Origin: Solibacillus isronensis | Lineage (GTDB): Bacteria > Bacillota > Bacilli > Bacillales_A > Planococcaceae | Length of the DNA stretch: 64,000 nt | Reading direction: 5' to 3' | Assembly: GCF_023715405.1 (NCBI RefSeq) | Contig: NZ_JAMBOC010000007.1 | Location: forward strand, 28,298 to 92,297 | In this document: positions 1-8,251 of the stretch, one piece after another | Layout of the letters: the number at the start of each line of letters is the position of its first letter | Position numbering within the stretch: the first letter of the stretch is position 1 | Program-made: the position numbers and the translations under genes | The notes under the pieces: model-generated | The model's database searches: none | The model's input: only the letters and a program-made list of their open reading frames with translations | What the model was told of the DNA's origin: nothing

Positions 1-296
1 ATCCAGATGCATTTAAAGTGCTACTGTCGCACCGTCCTGAGGTGTTTGAAACATATGTTGAAAAGGACATTGACCTAGTGTTAACAGGACATGCACATGG
101 TGGTCAAATTCGTCTGCCATTTATCGGCGGACTTTTTGCGCCAACTCAAGGTTTCATGCCAACATACACAGCAGGTATTTATGAACAGCAGGATACGGAA
201 ATGATTGTAAATCGGGGCTTGGGGAACAGCCTGTTTCCTTACCGGGTCTTTAATCTGCCTGAAATTTATGTCGTTGAGTTGAAAAAGGAAAGCTAG
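1..296 (+). CDS. Metallophosphoesterase, C-terminal part (gene enters from the left)
   Basis: Only the last 97 or so codons are in the window; the reading frame is open from base 3 to the TAG at 294-296. The motif GHAHGGQ is the C-terminal metal-binding signature of calcineurin-like phosphoesterases, and the following PFIGGLFAPTQGF resembles the YkuE/YkoQ branch, usually membrane-associated enzymes that hydrolyse phosphoesters using two metal ions. The conserved tail NRGLGNSLFPYRVFNLPEI supports this branch. The substrate cannot be told from this fragment, and the N-terminal half, where a membrane anchor would sit, is missing. Confidence 0.85.
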   Translation, partial: PDAFKVLLSHRPEVFETYVEKDIDLVLTGHAHGGQIRLPFIGGLFAPTQGFMPTYTAGIYEQQDTEMIVNRGLGNSLFPYRVFNLPEIYVVELKKES

Positions 297-302
297 TTAG
301 TA

Positions 303-358
303 GTTTTCTAATATATGCTGCAGGTTTTCTAATAAACTGCAAAAAGTTCTAATATATT
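303..358 (-). repeat. Short 20-21 bp periodic array, TTCTAATA units
   Basis: Three TTCTAATA units (reverse complement TATTAGAA) have their C at positions 308, 329 and 349, so they are spaced 21 and 20 bp. The motif is the same as in the larger array at 55278-55455 but in the opposite orientation. The array lies just after the stop codon of the phosphoesterase gene and before the rhodanese gene. Function unknown. Confidence 0.6.
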
Positions 359-466
359 TCCAGACCTTCAATAAAGGGCGGAATTCCCGTTATCACAGCG
401 CAAAATATTCGTAAGCTTATGCAGATTATCGTAAAATAAGTGAAAATAGATTTTAGGAGTATGCAA

Positions 467-823
467 ATGGAAGGGATTATTACACTACTTGCAATGGTGG
501 GAATTATTGCAATGATTGTGCGTTTTATGCCGAAAAAAGGCGTGAAATATATTACTACAAAAGAACTGCAGCCTTTACTGGAAGACGAGAAATATGTATT
601 TGTGGATGTCCGGACGGAAAAAGAATATAAAGAGGCCCATATTCCTCAGTTTATTAATCGTCCGCTTGGAACGTATTTAGGGGATTTGCCGAAAGATCGT
701 CCTGTTGTTGTCATTTGCCAAAGTGGTGCGCGCAGTAATAAAGCGTGCAAGGAACTCGTAAAGCTAGGTTATACCGATATAACAAATGTTCGCCGTGGGA
801 TGAATGGACTGCGTGCAGGATAA
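467..823 (+). CDS. Rhodanese-like domain protein, membrane-anchored
   Basis: A 118-residue protein with one N-terminal hydrophobic segment (about residues 3-20, EGIITLLAMVGIIAMIV) followed by a single rhodanese domain. The active-site loop CQSGARS carries the putative catalytic cysteine at about residue 84, so it could carry sulfur as a persulfide. It resembles the YqhL-type single-domain rhodaneses of Bacillus. An in-frame GTG lies at 440 and an ATG at 461, but the TAGGAG ribosome site at 454-459 is 7 bases before the ATG at 467, so I take that start. A strong terminator follows at once, so it is probably monocistronic. The physiological sulfur donor and acceptor are unknown. Confidence 0.85.
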   Translation: MEGIITLLAMVGIIAMIVRFMPKKGVKYITTKELQPLLEDEKYVFVDVRTEKEYKEAHIPQFINRPLGTYLGDLPKDRPVVVICQSGARSNKACKELVKLGYTDITNVRRGMNGLRAG

Positions 824-830
824 AATAAGA

Positions 831-872
831 GAAGCTAATGAATGGCTCAACCCATCATTAGCTTCTTTTTCA
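831..872 (+). terminator. Rho-independent terminator after rhodanese gene
   Basis: The arms GAAGCTAATGA (831-841) and TCATTAGCTTC (855-865) pair over 11 bp and are followed by TTTTTCATTT. Confidence 0.85.
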
Positions 873-979
873 TTTATCCCGCATTAACGGGTAGTAAGAC
901 TCCAACCTCCAGGTTTAGGCAGGGCAAAAAAATAGGCGGGAGATCAACTACCCGTAAAAGCCCGATTGGTTCAACTAAC

Positions 980-1007
980 AATCCGTGGTGGAAAACCCCC
1001 ACGGATT
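980..1007. other. Perfect hairpin 3' of the AlaX-type gene
   Basis: AATCCGTGG at 980-988 pairs with CCACGGATT at 999-1007. It lies 12 bases beyond the stop codon of the leftward editing-protein gene, so it may end that transcript, but no T-run follows in either direction. The surrounding 885-1015 segment (GATTGGTTCAACTAAC and neighbours) resembles an intergenic sequence I recall from other Bacillales genomes; that is memory, not a search. Confidence 0.45.
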
Positions 1008-1018
1008 GAAGTTTCACT

Positions 1019-2194
1019 TTATCGAACTGCTTCTTTCATTGCCTCAATCAGCGCTTCAGCTGAAATGGTTTTTTCACCGCCGCCTTGGACAAGTGCATCA
1101 TTTCCGCCGCCTTTACCATTAATGAGCGGTAAAGCAGTTGCAGAAATATCTTTCATCGATTTTGTTTGCTCACTGCCGCGTGCCGCAACAAATTGTAGCT
1201 TGTCTTCATTATTGGCAACGAGCAGTGCGATTGCCTCACCATTTTGCTGTGTAATAAAACGCGCCAGCTTCTGCAGGCTTTGAATCGAGCGGTTTTCAAA
1301 TGTCGCTGCAGCAACTGTTTCGTTTGCTAATTCTTTTGCTTCGAATTCAAGAAGGGCATCTTGTGCTTCCGTTAAATTCTTCTCTGTTTGCTTTGCTGTT
1401 TTCGCGAATTTACGCAACGCATCAGCAGCTTCATCTTCCGGTGCGCTCAATTGGCGTGCCACATCGCTTAAAACCTGTTTACGCATAGCCAGCTGCTGTA
1501 ACACGCGATTGCCGCAGACGAAGTGTACACGAATCTGCTTCTTCATTTTCTCTGTAGCTAAAATTTTCAATAAGCCTACTTGTCCGGTAGAAGTGGGATG
1601 TGTACCACCACAGCCATTGTAGTCATAGTCAGGGATAATAACTAAACGAATATCTTCGTCGACTTTTACATCTTTCCGTAAGTTATATTGTGCTAATTCT
1701 TCTTTTGTCACCCACTTAGTTTCAATAGGACGGTTTTCCCAAATAATTTCATTAGCCCGTTTTTCCACTGCTGCCAGCTGATCTTCCGATACTTCGCCAA
1801 CATTTAAATCGATTGTGACAAGCTCTGTCCCTAAGTGGAAGCTCACTGTCGCCATATCGAATAATTCCACAAAGGCTGCTGTTAAAATATGTTGTCCCGC
1901 ATGTTGTTGCATATGGTCGAATCGGCGCGACCAATGAAGTTTCCCGGATATTTCCCCGGAAATATTCGACACATCGGCTGCCGTATAATGACGAATTTCC
2001 TCATCAATTTTCTCAACATCGATAATTTCCAATTCATTAATCCAGCCCGTATCGTGGGGTTGCCCGCCACCAGTAGGATAAAATGCCGTATTGTTTAGTA
2101 CAATGAAATTTCCTGTGTCGTCTTTACCTGTTTTCACAACTTGTGCCGTAAATTCCTTCATCATTGCATCTTCGTAATAAAATAGATTTTTCAA
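1019..2194 (-). CDS. Alanyl-tRNA editing protein (AlaX type, with DHHA1 domain)
   Basis: A 391-residue cytoplasmic protein related to the editing half of alanyl-tRNA synthetase. It should hydrolyse Ser-tRNA(Ala) or Gly-tRNA(Ala). The N-terminal part has FYPTGGGQPHDTG typical of the family; HMQQHAGQHIL supplies the HxxxH zinc ligands and CGGTHPTSTGQVG the CxxxH pair. The C-terminal third looks like a DHHA1 tRNA-binding domain (GGGNDALVQGGG). Length fits the long AlaX class. The start is a TTG at 2194 with GGAG nine bases upstream; a nearby ATG at 2201 is out of frame. It is divergent from the gene at 2328. Confidence 0.9.
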   Translation of the reverse strand: MKNLFYYEDAMMKEFTAQVVKTGKDDTGNFIVLNNTAFYPTGGGQPHDTGWINELEIIDVEKIDEEIRHYTAADVSNISGEISGKLHWSRRFDHMQQHAGQHILTAAFVELFDMATVSFHLGTELVTIDLNVGEVSEDQLAAVEKRANEIIWENRPIETKWVTKEELAQYNLRKDVKVDEDIRLVIIPDYDYNGCGGTHPTSTGQVGLLKILATEKMKKQIRVHFVCGNRVLQQLAMRKQVLSDVARQLSAPEDEAADALRKFAKTAKQTEKNLTEAQDALLEFEAKELANETVAAATFENRSIQSLQKLARFITQQNGEAIALLVANNEDKLQFVAARGSEQTKSMKDISATALPLINGKGGGNDALVQGGGEKTISAEALIEAMKEAVR

Positions 2195-2327
2195 TGTCCA
2201 TCACTCCTTAGTTTCTAGTTTGTCATATGAAAACGTTGCTGTCACGGTGTAAATAATGATTGTTATTTGACGCGGGGCAATTTTCGTTTATGATAAAATA
2301 GAAGCATTTCCCGGAAGGAGCATGAAT

Positions 2328-2636
2328 ATGAATATTACGCAATTTTCAATAGAAGAAATTTTAGATCCGACAAAGATTATTGAAGGTAAGCGTTATGAGT
2401 TTTTATTAGATGTAGAAGTGGATGAGGAAGATGAACTGTATTCCGCTGCAGGATTAGAGATTCGTGTGATTGTAGGGGTAATTGACGACAATGTACGCAT
2501 CGTGAACTATTTTATTATTGATAAATCTAATAATGAGTTTTTGGATTTTGCATTGGAAGAAGACGAAGAAGCGATGATATTGGAGTTTTGCAAAGAGGAA
2601 TTATATGCTGATTCAAGTGAAACAGAAGCTGAATAA
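2328..2636 (+). CDS. Small acidic protein, DUF6509-like
   Basis: A 102-residue acidic protein without membrane segments. The pattern LDPTKIIEGKRYEF followed by DVEVDEEDELYS recalls the Bacillus family annotated DUF6509; I know no biochemical role for it. Two ATGs compete, at 2322 and 2328. AAGGAG at 2315-2320 lies 7 bases from the second and only 1 from the first, so 2328 is preferred. It shares a convergent terminator with the regulator on the other strand. Confidence 0.7.
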   Translation: MNITQFSIEEILDPTKIIEGKRYEFLLDVEVDEEDELYSAAGLEIRVIVGVIDDNVRIVNYFIIDKSNNEFLDFALEEDEEAMILEFCKEELYADSSETEAE

Positions 2637-2644
2637 TCGGTATA

Positions 2645-2676
2645 AAAAAGGTAGCGAATGCGCTACCTTTTTTTAT
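2645..2676. terminator. Bidirectional terminator between convergent genes
   Basis: AAAGGTAGCG (2647-2656) and CGCTACCTTT (2661-2670) form a stem with a four-base loop. A-tract and T-tract flank it on both sides, so it can serve both converging genes. The last codons of the leftward gene run into it. Confidence 0.85.
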
Positions 2677-3137
2677 TCAATATATTTTGTTTTTAACTGG
2701 TCTGCACCAATCCCGCCGATTACCATTAAAGCTAGCGGCAAGAAGTTTGATAGGATTTTTGGTAAGCCTTCAGGAATAATAACATCCATACCAGCAAAAT
2801 GATTTAAACCCATAATAATCAGTTTTGCAACCAATAAAAATGCACCTAATAAAAATACGCTATCAAAGAACGCTTTCCATTTTGGATACGCCAATTTCTT
2901 ACTATCTCGAATTACTTTTTCTTTCAATTCACCATCACTCCTCAACATTTCATCAATTGTGATGCCAAACAAATCACTCAAATCAATGATTACTTCAATA
3001 CTCGGATAGTTCTTCCCGGTTTCCCATTTAGAAACGGATTGGCGACTAACATGGATTTTTTCGGCAAGATCCGCTTGTGACCAACCTCTTTTTTCTCGCT
3101 CTTTTTTTAATCGTTCACTAAAAATCATGTGAGTCAT
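2673..3137 (-). CDS. XRE-family DNA-binding protein with C-terminal membrane segments
   Basis: A 154-residue protein. Residues 5-65 form a Cro/C1-type helix-turn-helix (WSQADLAEKIHVSRQSVSKWETG, then a second helix pair ending in IDEMLRSD). Two hydrophobic stretches follow, FFDSVFLLGAFLLVAKLIIM and FLPLALMVIGGIGADQL, so the regulator is probably tethered to the membrane, like several Firmicute proteins of this build. ATG at 3137 and at 3128 are both possible; AAGGAAGGGG sits directly before 3137, which gives 3128 the more usual spacing. The target genes are unknown. Confidence 0.85.
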   Translation of the reverse strand: MTHMIFSERLKKEREKRGWSQADLAEKIHVSRQSVSKWETGKNYPSIEVIIDLSDLFGITIDEMLRSDGELKEKVIRDSKKLAYPKWKAFFDSVFLLGAFLLVAKLIIMGLNHFAGMDVIIPEGLPKILSNFLPLALMVIGGIGADQLKTKYIE

Positions 3138-3282
3138 CCCCTTCCTTGTTTTCAGTATTGATGAAATGTACGGGTAAAGTAAAGATAGTTATAGGTGCGT
3201 AAGGCAGCAACCTCTTGTTGCCACTGCAGTTTTTGCAGTTTAATCATACATTAAGATAGTAAAAAATGAAAAAATATAAATA

Positions 3283-3318
3283 GGAGTATCCCGCAAAATT
3301 ACTTCAACGGGATACTCC
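3283..3318 (-). terminator. Terminator of the gamma-glutamyltransferase-like gene
   Basis: GGAGTATCCCG (3283-3293) pairs perfectly with CGGGATACTCC (3308-3318). Read leftward, the stem is followed by TATTTATATTTTTT. Confidence 0.8.
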
Positions 3319-3338
3319 TGTTTTGTTGTAAAAACTAC

Positions 3339-4940
3339 TTACCAAGCGGCAATTGCGCCATCTGTACGTGGCTCTGTTCCACCATACAGCACGCCTGTCT
3401 TCTGGTCCCGCCATATAATTTGACCGCGTCCGAAACTGCCGCCGTCGACTGCAACTCGAATGTCGTGGCCTTTACGTTGCAATGCATGCACTAAATAACT
3501 AGGGAAGTGCGGCTCGACTTCGACGCGCTTTTCACCGATCCATTGCCATCTGGGCATATCAAGTGCTGCTTGCGGGTTGAGTGCGAAGTCGATTGTGGAT
3601 GTAACGACCTGGAAATGCCCTTGAGGCTGCATATATCCACCCATTACGCCAAATGGACCGACCGCTTCATCATCCTTTGTCAAAAATCCTGGGATAATTG
3701 TATTGAATGTTCGTTTTCCAGGCTTTAAGAAGTTTGGATGTGTTTCATCCAGTGAGAAATCATAGCCCCGGTTTTGAAGCGCTATACCTGTTTCCGGAAT
3801 GACAATGCCTGAACCGAAGCCCATATAGTTACTTTGGATATACGACACCATATTGCCGTCCGCATCAGCTGTTGCCAAATACACCGTACCGCCTTTTGGA
3901 ATCTCGAAAGGTTTTGGATCAATTGCTGTCTCACTGATTTCAGCAAAGCGTGACTCTCCGTAAGTGTTTGATAAAAGTGTATCGACATCGACCGGCATGT
4001 CATTTGATTCTGTGACAAACGCCTTACCGTCCGTATATGCTAGCTTCATCGCTTCAATCTGATTATGTAATGTTTGTGCATCCTGCCATTTTGACTCGGC
4101 ATGCTGATAAATGTTCAGCGCCATCTGTGCAACAATACCCTGTCCATTCGGCGGAATTTCCCATACGTCATAGCCCTTGTAATGCACTTTAATCGGGTTT
4201 ACCCATTCAGGTTCATAGCTTGCCAAATCTTCCTTTGAAATAAAGCCGTTATGTTTTTTCATGAAGGCATCAATTTTATCTGCGATTTCGCCCTTGTAGA
4301 AAGCCTCGCCATTTGTTTTGGCGATTTTACGCAACGTATCTCCGTGTGCTGGAGAGTTCCATACTTCGCCAATTTCCGGCATCCGTCCATCGATTGAAAA
4401 TGTTTCAAACCAATGTTGGAATTCTTCGGATGTGAAATTCTTTTTATACTTTTTATAAGCCGATTGCCAGTATTGTCCGAGTGTTACAGAAATCGGATAT
4501 CCTTCTTCTGCATAGGAGATGGCAGGGGCCAATACTTCGCTTAACGGCAATTTCCCAAATCGCTTTGATAAGGCTACCCATGCTGATGGTGCCCCTGGAA
4601 CAGTAACGGGGATAACTCCATGCATCGGTATATAATCTAATCCTCGCTCTGTTAATGCTTCTTTGGAAATCGACTTGGCAGAAGGACCAGAAGCGTTTAA
4701 CCCGTAAAGTTCATCTTTCATCCAGACGAGGGCAAATGCATCTCCGCCGATTCCGTTTGATGTAGGCTCAACAACAGTAAGTGCTGCTGCTGTCGCGATT
4801 GCTGCATCGACTGCATTGCCGCCTTTTTTTAAAATATCCAGTCCCGCCTGTGCTGCGAGCGGCTGGGATGTTGCGACCATTCCACGATTGGCGATGACTG
4901 TATTACGCTTACTTGGAAATGGATAATGTAAAAAGTCCAA
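3339..4940 (-). CDS. Gamma-glutamyltransferase family protein (YwrD-like)
   Basis: A 533-residue Ntn-hydrolase homologue. The N-terminal half has GMVATSQPLAAQAG and GGNAVDAAIATAAAL, hallmarks of the family, then EPTSNGIGGDAF. The expected processing site and nucleophilic threonine lie in GGTVYLATADADGN, with the downstream SYIQSNYMGFGSG and GGYMQPQGH motifs present. No signal peptide is visible, as in the B. subtilis YwrD group, so it is predicted cytoplasmic and probably acts on gamma-glutamyl compounds or related amides; the true substrate is open. A TTG start at 4940 fits AAAGGGGG about 7 bases upstream. Flanking terminators suggest a single-gene transcript. Confidence 0.9.
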   Translation of the reverse strand: MDFLHYPFPSKRNTVIANRGMVATSQPLAAQAGLDILKKGGNAVDAAIATAAALTVVEPTSNGIGGDAFALVWMKDELYGLNASGPSAKSISKEALTERGLDYIPMHGVIPVTVPGAPSAWVALSKRFGKLPLSEVLAPAISYAEEGYPISVTLGQYWQSAYKKYKKNFTSEEFQHWFETFSIDGRMPEIGEVWNSPAHGDTLRKIAKTNGEAFYKGEIADKIDAFMKKHNGFISKEDLASYEPEWVNPIKVHYKGYDVWEIPPNGQGIVAQMALNIYQHAESKWQDAQTLHNQIEAMKLAYTDGKAFVTESNDMPVDVDTLLSNTYGESRFAEISETAIDPKPFEIPKGGTVYLATADADGNMVSYIQSNYMGFGSGIVIPETGIALQNRGYDFSLDETHPNFLKPGKRTFNTIIPGFLTKDDEAVGPFGVMGGYMQPQGHFQVVTSTIDFALNPQAALDMPRWQWIGEKRVEVEPHFPSYLVHALQRKGHDIRVAVDGGSFGRGQIIWRDQKTGVLYGGTEPRTDGAIAAW

Positions 4941-5046
4941 AAAAAATCCCCCTTTGAATCTAATGGCCCAATAAAACGAATATTACGACTATTTTAGTAC
5001 AGAAGGAGGTTCATTACAATTTAAATATTTCAGATTCCGAAATAAA

Positions 5047-5086
5047 AAGCTGTTTGGAAAGGGGGATTAGGCTTTCCAAACAGCTT
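5047..5086 (-). terminator. Terminator of the Gfo/Idh/MocA gene
   Basis: AAGCTGTTTGGAAAG (5047-5061) pairs with CTTTCCAAACAGCTT (5072-5086), 15 bp. Read leftward it is followed by TTTTATTTC. Confidence 0.9.
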
Positions 5087-5096
5087 CGAAATCATA

Positions 5097-6032
5097 TTAC
5101 TTTAACAGTTCATCAATCCAACGCTGCACTTTTAAGCCTTCCTCGAATGGTACGACAAATGCTTCTTCGCCTAAAAGGACTTTTCGACATGCATCAAGCA
5201 TTGTTTCAGGGGCTTCGGCAGGGGTAATCTCCACTTCCGGCTCATAGGCTTTGCTTGTGTAGACATTAGACCAGTTTCGTAATGTTACAACTTTTTCTGT
5301 TCCGAAAATTTTAAAGTCGATGCGCTCTTCCTGTCCGATACCTGCAAGCCCGTTAATGACCATCGGGATGCCGTTTGCTGTTTTCGCTAAAGCAGATACC
5401 CCGACTTCACAAAGTGCTTGATCTTCAGGGTAAGCTGTTTCATGCGCCAAAATTTCAACATCACCGAATAAATGGTGTGTTAATTGCAAATAATGCGGGA
5501 AAATCTCCCGAATAAAGCCACCTTGCTTACGTGAAGCAATCCAAGGATTTTGCTGCCATTTACGCGGCCATTCAGGGAAATACGTATGCAGTTCAATACG
5601 GGTAATGTCACCCATATCTTTTGCAAGCTCTTGTTTCAGCTGATGGACTGCCGCACCGTACATTAACGGAAAATGCATCGCTGTTTGAACATTGGATTCA
5701 TTTGCGATACGAACCATTATTTCTCCGTCTGCTGCATCATGGGCAAGCGGTTTTTCCGAGAGAATATGTAATTTGTGCTTTGCAATTTCTGCAGCAAGTG
5801 TTGCATGGCTGACAGGTGGTGTGCCGATATAAACCCAGTCCGGTTTTAAATTTAATAGCGCTTGTAAATCATTCGTTGTGGGTACATTATATTTAGCCGC
5901 CAATTGTGCTGTACGTGTTTCATTCGTATCAAATATTGCGGCAATTTCATAATGTTCGTTTTGCAGTGCCTGGTTAATAATGCGTTCACCGACAACACCA
6001 GTACCGATAATGCCAATCGTTGTTTTAGTCAT
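5097..6032 (-). CDS. Gfo/Idh/MocA family NAD(P)-dependent oxidoreductase
   Basis: A 311-residue protein. The N-terminal Rossmann fold shows IGIIGTGVVGERI and YIGTPPVSHA, and LSEKPLAHD carries the EKP motif whose lysine is near the catalytic site in this family. The C-terminal half fits the family's substrate-binding sheet. These enzymes usually oxidise or reduce sugars or inositols; nothing nearby names the substrate. The start chosen is ATG at 6032, 7 bases after GGAGA; an in-frame TTG at 6056 has no ribosome site. The upstream region holds the repeat element at 6059-6183. Confidence 0.88.
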   Translation of the reverse strand: MTKTTIGIIGTGVVGERIINQALQNEHYEIAAIFDTNETRTAQLAAKYNVPTTNDLQALLNLKPDWVYIGTPPVSHATLAAEIAKHKLHILSEKPLAHDAADGEIMVRIANESNVQTAMHFPLMYGAAVHQLKQELAKDMGDITRIELHTYFPEWPRKWQQNPWIASRKQGGFIREIFPHYLQLTHHLFGDVEILAHETAYPEDQALCEVGVSALAKTANGIPMVINGLAGIGQEERIDFKIFGTEKVVTLRNWSNVYTSKAYEPEVEITPAEAPETMLDACRKVLLGEEAFVVPFEEGLKVQRWIDELLK

Positions 6033-6058
6033 TAAAGATTCTCCTTTTTTTATCAATT

Positions 6059-6183
6059 ATGCCTTGGCGTAATTGCGTCTGGATTCGGCTTTGCGCCCCG
6101 GCGCAAAGATGTCCTTATCGAATCCATGACATCCGCCGGAGGCTTTATTTCTTTCGTCCGGTGTATGCCGGACGAAAGAAATA
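6059..6183 (+). repeat. Dispersed intergenic element with nested hairpins (copy 1)
   Basis: About 125 bp with strong self-complementarity. CTTTGCGC/GCGCAAAG (6089-6096, 6101-6108) sits inside an outer GGATTCG/CGAATCC pair. A 15-bp perfect inverted repeat, ATTTCTTTCGTCCGG and its complement, fills 6147-6161 and 6168-6182. The middle line GACATCCGCCGGAGGCTTTA reappears in altered form at 7780-7885. It separates two divergent genes. I recall comparable sequences between genes of Lysinibacillus-type genomes. No open frame. Confidence 0.55.
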
Positions 6184-6327
6184 TGGGATTTTTCTGATAG
6201 TTAGTGTAACATATTTTGGGAATACATAGGATTACGAAACAGCAAGGAATGATATGCTATTAATAGCAACAATTTTCGGTAGCATTTTATTAAGAAAGAG
6301 AAAAGTGTATTGAGGAGTGGATCAAAT

Positions 6328-7659
6328 ATGAAAGTTGTAATTATAGGCGGAGACGCGGCAGGTATGAGTGCAGCAATGGAAATTGTGCGTAATATTAAGG
6401 CCGCCCACGTTGTCGTATTAGAAAAAGGCGAAGTTTATTCTTATGGACAATGCGGATTGCCCTACGTAATTAATGGAAAAGTTCCTCATGCAGAAGATTT
6501 GATTGCAAGGGATGTGGAGGAGTTCCGCTCGAAATACGGAATTGATGCACGCATTTTCCATGAAGTGACAGCAGTTGATACAAAACTCCAAAAAGTGAGT
6601 GGTATTGATGTAAACAGCAAGGAGCCATTCGAATTTATATACGATAAACTGCTCATCGCAACAGGAGCATCACCAACAATGCCGAAAATCGAAAATGCTC
6701 ATTTAAAAGGGATTCATACAGTAAAAACAATTCCACAAATGAATGAACTGATGGAACAGTTGCCGAATGTGAAGCACGTTACGGTCATCGGTGGAGGTTA
6801 TATTGGTCTTGAAGTTGTTGAAACAATACGGGAGCGCGGTCTGGATGTGCGTCTCATTCAACGGGGAAGCACATTAATGTCGATTCTTGATGAGCAGCTG
6901 ACCGATATTATTTATGAGGAAGCAGTCAAAAATGGTGTGGAAGTTTTATTAAATGAAGATACGATAGGCTACGAAGGAACAGAATTTGTGGAGGCAGTTC
7001 GGACAAACAGTGGTGTGCATAAAACAGACCTTGTCATCGTCGCGACAGGAGTCCGTCCAAATACACATTTTGCACAAGGTTTTGCCAAGCTGGAAAATGG
7101 AGCACTTATCGTCAATGAAAAAATGGAGACTTCGATTGCTAATGTGTATTCGGCAGGGGACTGTGCATCTCATTTTAACCGTGTAAACCAGAAGGACGAT
7201 TATTTACCGCTTGGGACGACAGCAAACAAACAGGGGCGAATTGCCGGGTTGAATATTGCTGGCTTTAATCAGAAGTTCGCTGGAATTGTCGGAACATCCA
7301 TCTTAAAGTTTTTTGATCTGCATATAGGCATGACAGGATTAAATAATCAGGCTGCAGATCGTTTAAATGCACTTGTAGAAGCGTATGTAATGGAAGTGAA
7401 TGATATTGCAAGCTACTATCCGAATGTCCAGCCGATGAAGCTTCGAATGCTTGTCGAACAGCAAAGCCGCAAGCTCGTTGGTCTCCAAATAGTAGGAAAG
7501 CACGGGGTCGATAAACGGATTGATGTATTTGCGACAGCGCTTTACAATAAAATGACCTTCGAGGAACTGTTGGACTTGGATTTAGCTTATGCACCGCCAT
7601 TTAGCGGCGTGTGGGATGCGATTATGCAGGCACCAAAACGCTATGGTAAAAAAAGATAA
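6328..7659 (+). CDS. CoA-disulfide reductase-like FAD/NAD(P)H flavoprotein
   Basis: A 443-residue pyridine-nucleotide:disulfide oxidoreductase. FAD binding is shown by VVIIGGDAAGMSAA at the N-terminus and by YSAGDCAS in the third quarter; NAD(P)H binding by VTVIGGGYIGLEV. A single redox cysteine is expected at residue 42 in YSYGQCGLPY, the arrangement of CoA-disulfide reductases and NADH oxidases. The C-terminal dimerisation domain is complete. The likely role is keeping CoA or other small thiols reduced; NADH oxidase is the main alternative. ATG at 6328 follows GGAG by 10 bases; the in-frame TTG at 6310 is unlikely. There is no fused rhodanese domain. Confidence 0.85.
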   Translation: MKVVIIGGDAAGMSAAMEIVRNIKAAHVVVLEKGEVYSYGQCGLPYVINGKVPHAEDLIARDVEEFRSKYGIDARIFHEVTAVDTKLQKVSGIDVNSKEPFEFIYDKLLIATGASPTMPKIENAHLKGIHTVKTIPQMNELMEQLPNVKHVTVIGGGYIGLEVVETIRERGLDVRLIQRGSTLMSILDEQLTDIIYEEAVKNGVEVLLNEDTIGYEGTEFVEAVRTNSGVHKTDLVIVATGVRPNTHFAQGFAKLENGALIVNEKMETSIANVYSAGDCASHFNRVNQKDDYLPLGTTANKQGRIAGLNIAGFNQKFAGIVGTSILKFFDLHIGMTGLNNQAADRLNALVEAYVMEVNDIASYYPNVQPMKLRMLVEQQSRKLVGLQIVGKHGVDKRIDVFATALYNKMTFEELLDLDLAYAPPFSGVWDAIMQAPKRYGKKR

Positions 7660-7665
7660 AACATC

Positions 7666-7705
7666 AAAAGCTCCAGCTACTATTGGGAAATAGCTGGAGC
7701 TTTTT
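7666..7705 (+). terminator. Terminator after the flavoprotein gene
   Basis: AAAAGCTCCAGCTA (7666-7679) pairs with TAGCTGGAGCTTTT (7691-7704). Confidence 0.9.
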
Positions 7706-7779
7706 GGTGCTTAACTTCTTTTAGTAGCATCTTCCCACCTATATAAAAGGTTGCAAGATGGCTGGAGGAAGTGTTTATA

Positions 7780-7885
7780 TTTGTTTAAAGTGTGTGTTAT
7801 AAACACTCGCTAAATGAAGTTAAAACCTCAGGTGGATATCCAACGTTGGATACAATTACGCTGTGACGTAATCGGCAAAGAGGTG
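7780..7885 (-). repeat. Dispersed intergenic element, degenerate copy 2
   Basis: Read on the minus strand this stretch contains GCGTAATTG, then GGATATCCACCTGAGG and TTTTAACTTC. These line up in order with GCGTAATTG, GACATCCGCCGGAGG and CTTTATTTC of the element at 6059-6183. The inner hairpin of copy 1 is absent; instead there is a 14-bp palindrome ATCCAACGTTGGAT at 7838-7851 and an ATTACG/CGTAAT pair at 7855-7872. It lies in a gene-free stretch of about 540 bases (7706-8251). Confidence 0.4.
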
Positions 7886-8196
7886 GTTAGTCAAATTTGT
7901 TCAAATTAATTATGTATAGTTATGCGTTCATTCATGCTAGCAGCTATGACTTTCTGCAAAGGTGGAATCATGATGAAGGCTCACTACTTGTTTTGAACTT
8001 ATCCATACTATAGCGCATAATTATTAGCAAAACGCCATTTTAATGAATATGTAAATAACATGTAAAATAGCTGATTATATAGCAAAACCTTTCGTATCAA
8101 GGGTTTAAAGGTGTTTTTAGTGCTTTTTAAAAATTTTTTATTGTATTTGTATAACAATAATATGACATCTGTGACGAAATAAAGAAATATTATGTT

Positions 8197-8226
8197 GGAA
8201 TAAATAAAGTGAAGCAAAACAAACTA
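8197..8226 (+). promoter_or_regulatory. Candidate sigma-G promoter of tlp
   Basis: GGAATA (8197-8202), a 17-base spacer, then CAAACTA (8220-8226). This is one mismatch in each box from the forespore sigma-G consensus TGAATA/CATACTA, and it stands about 25 bases before the tlp ribosome site. Forespore expression is what the product would need. Confidence 0.4.
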
Positions 8227-8251
8227 AATTTATCATCGAAAAGGAGGAATC

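Noticed and set aside
966..1283. 105-codon rightward frame over the end of the alanyl-tRNA editing gene
   Set aside because: Antisense shadow of a well-supported gene.
8008..8217. 69-codon leftward frame before tlp
   Set aside because: AT-rich, no ribosome site, hydrophobic composition explained by T-rich sequence; it overlaps the tlp control region.
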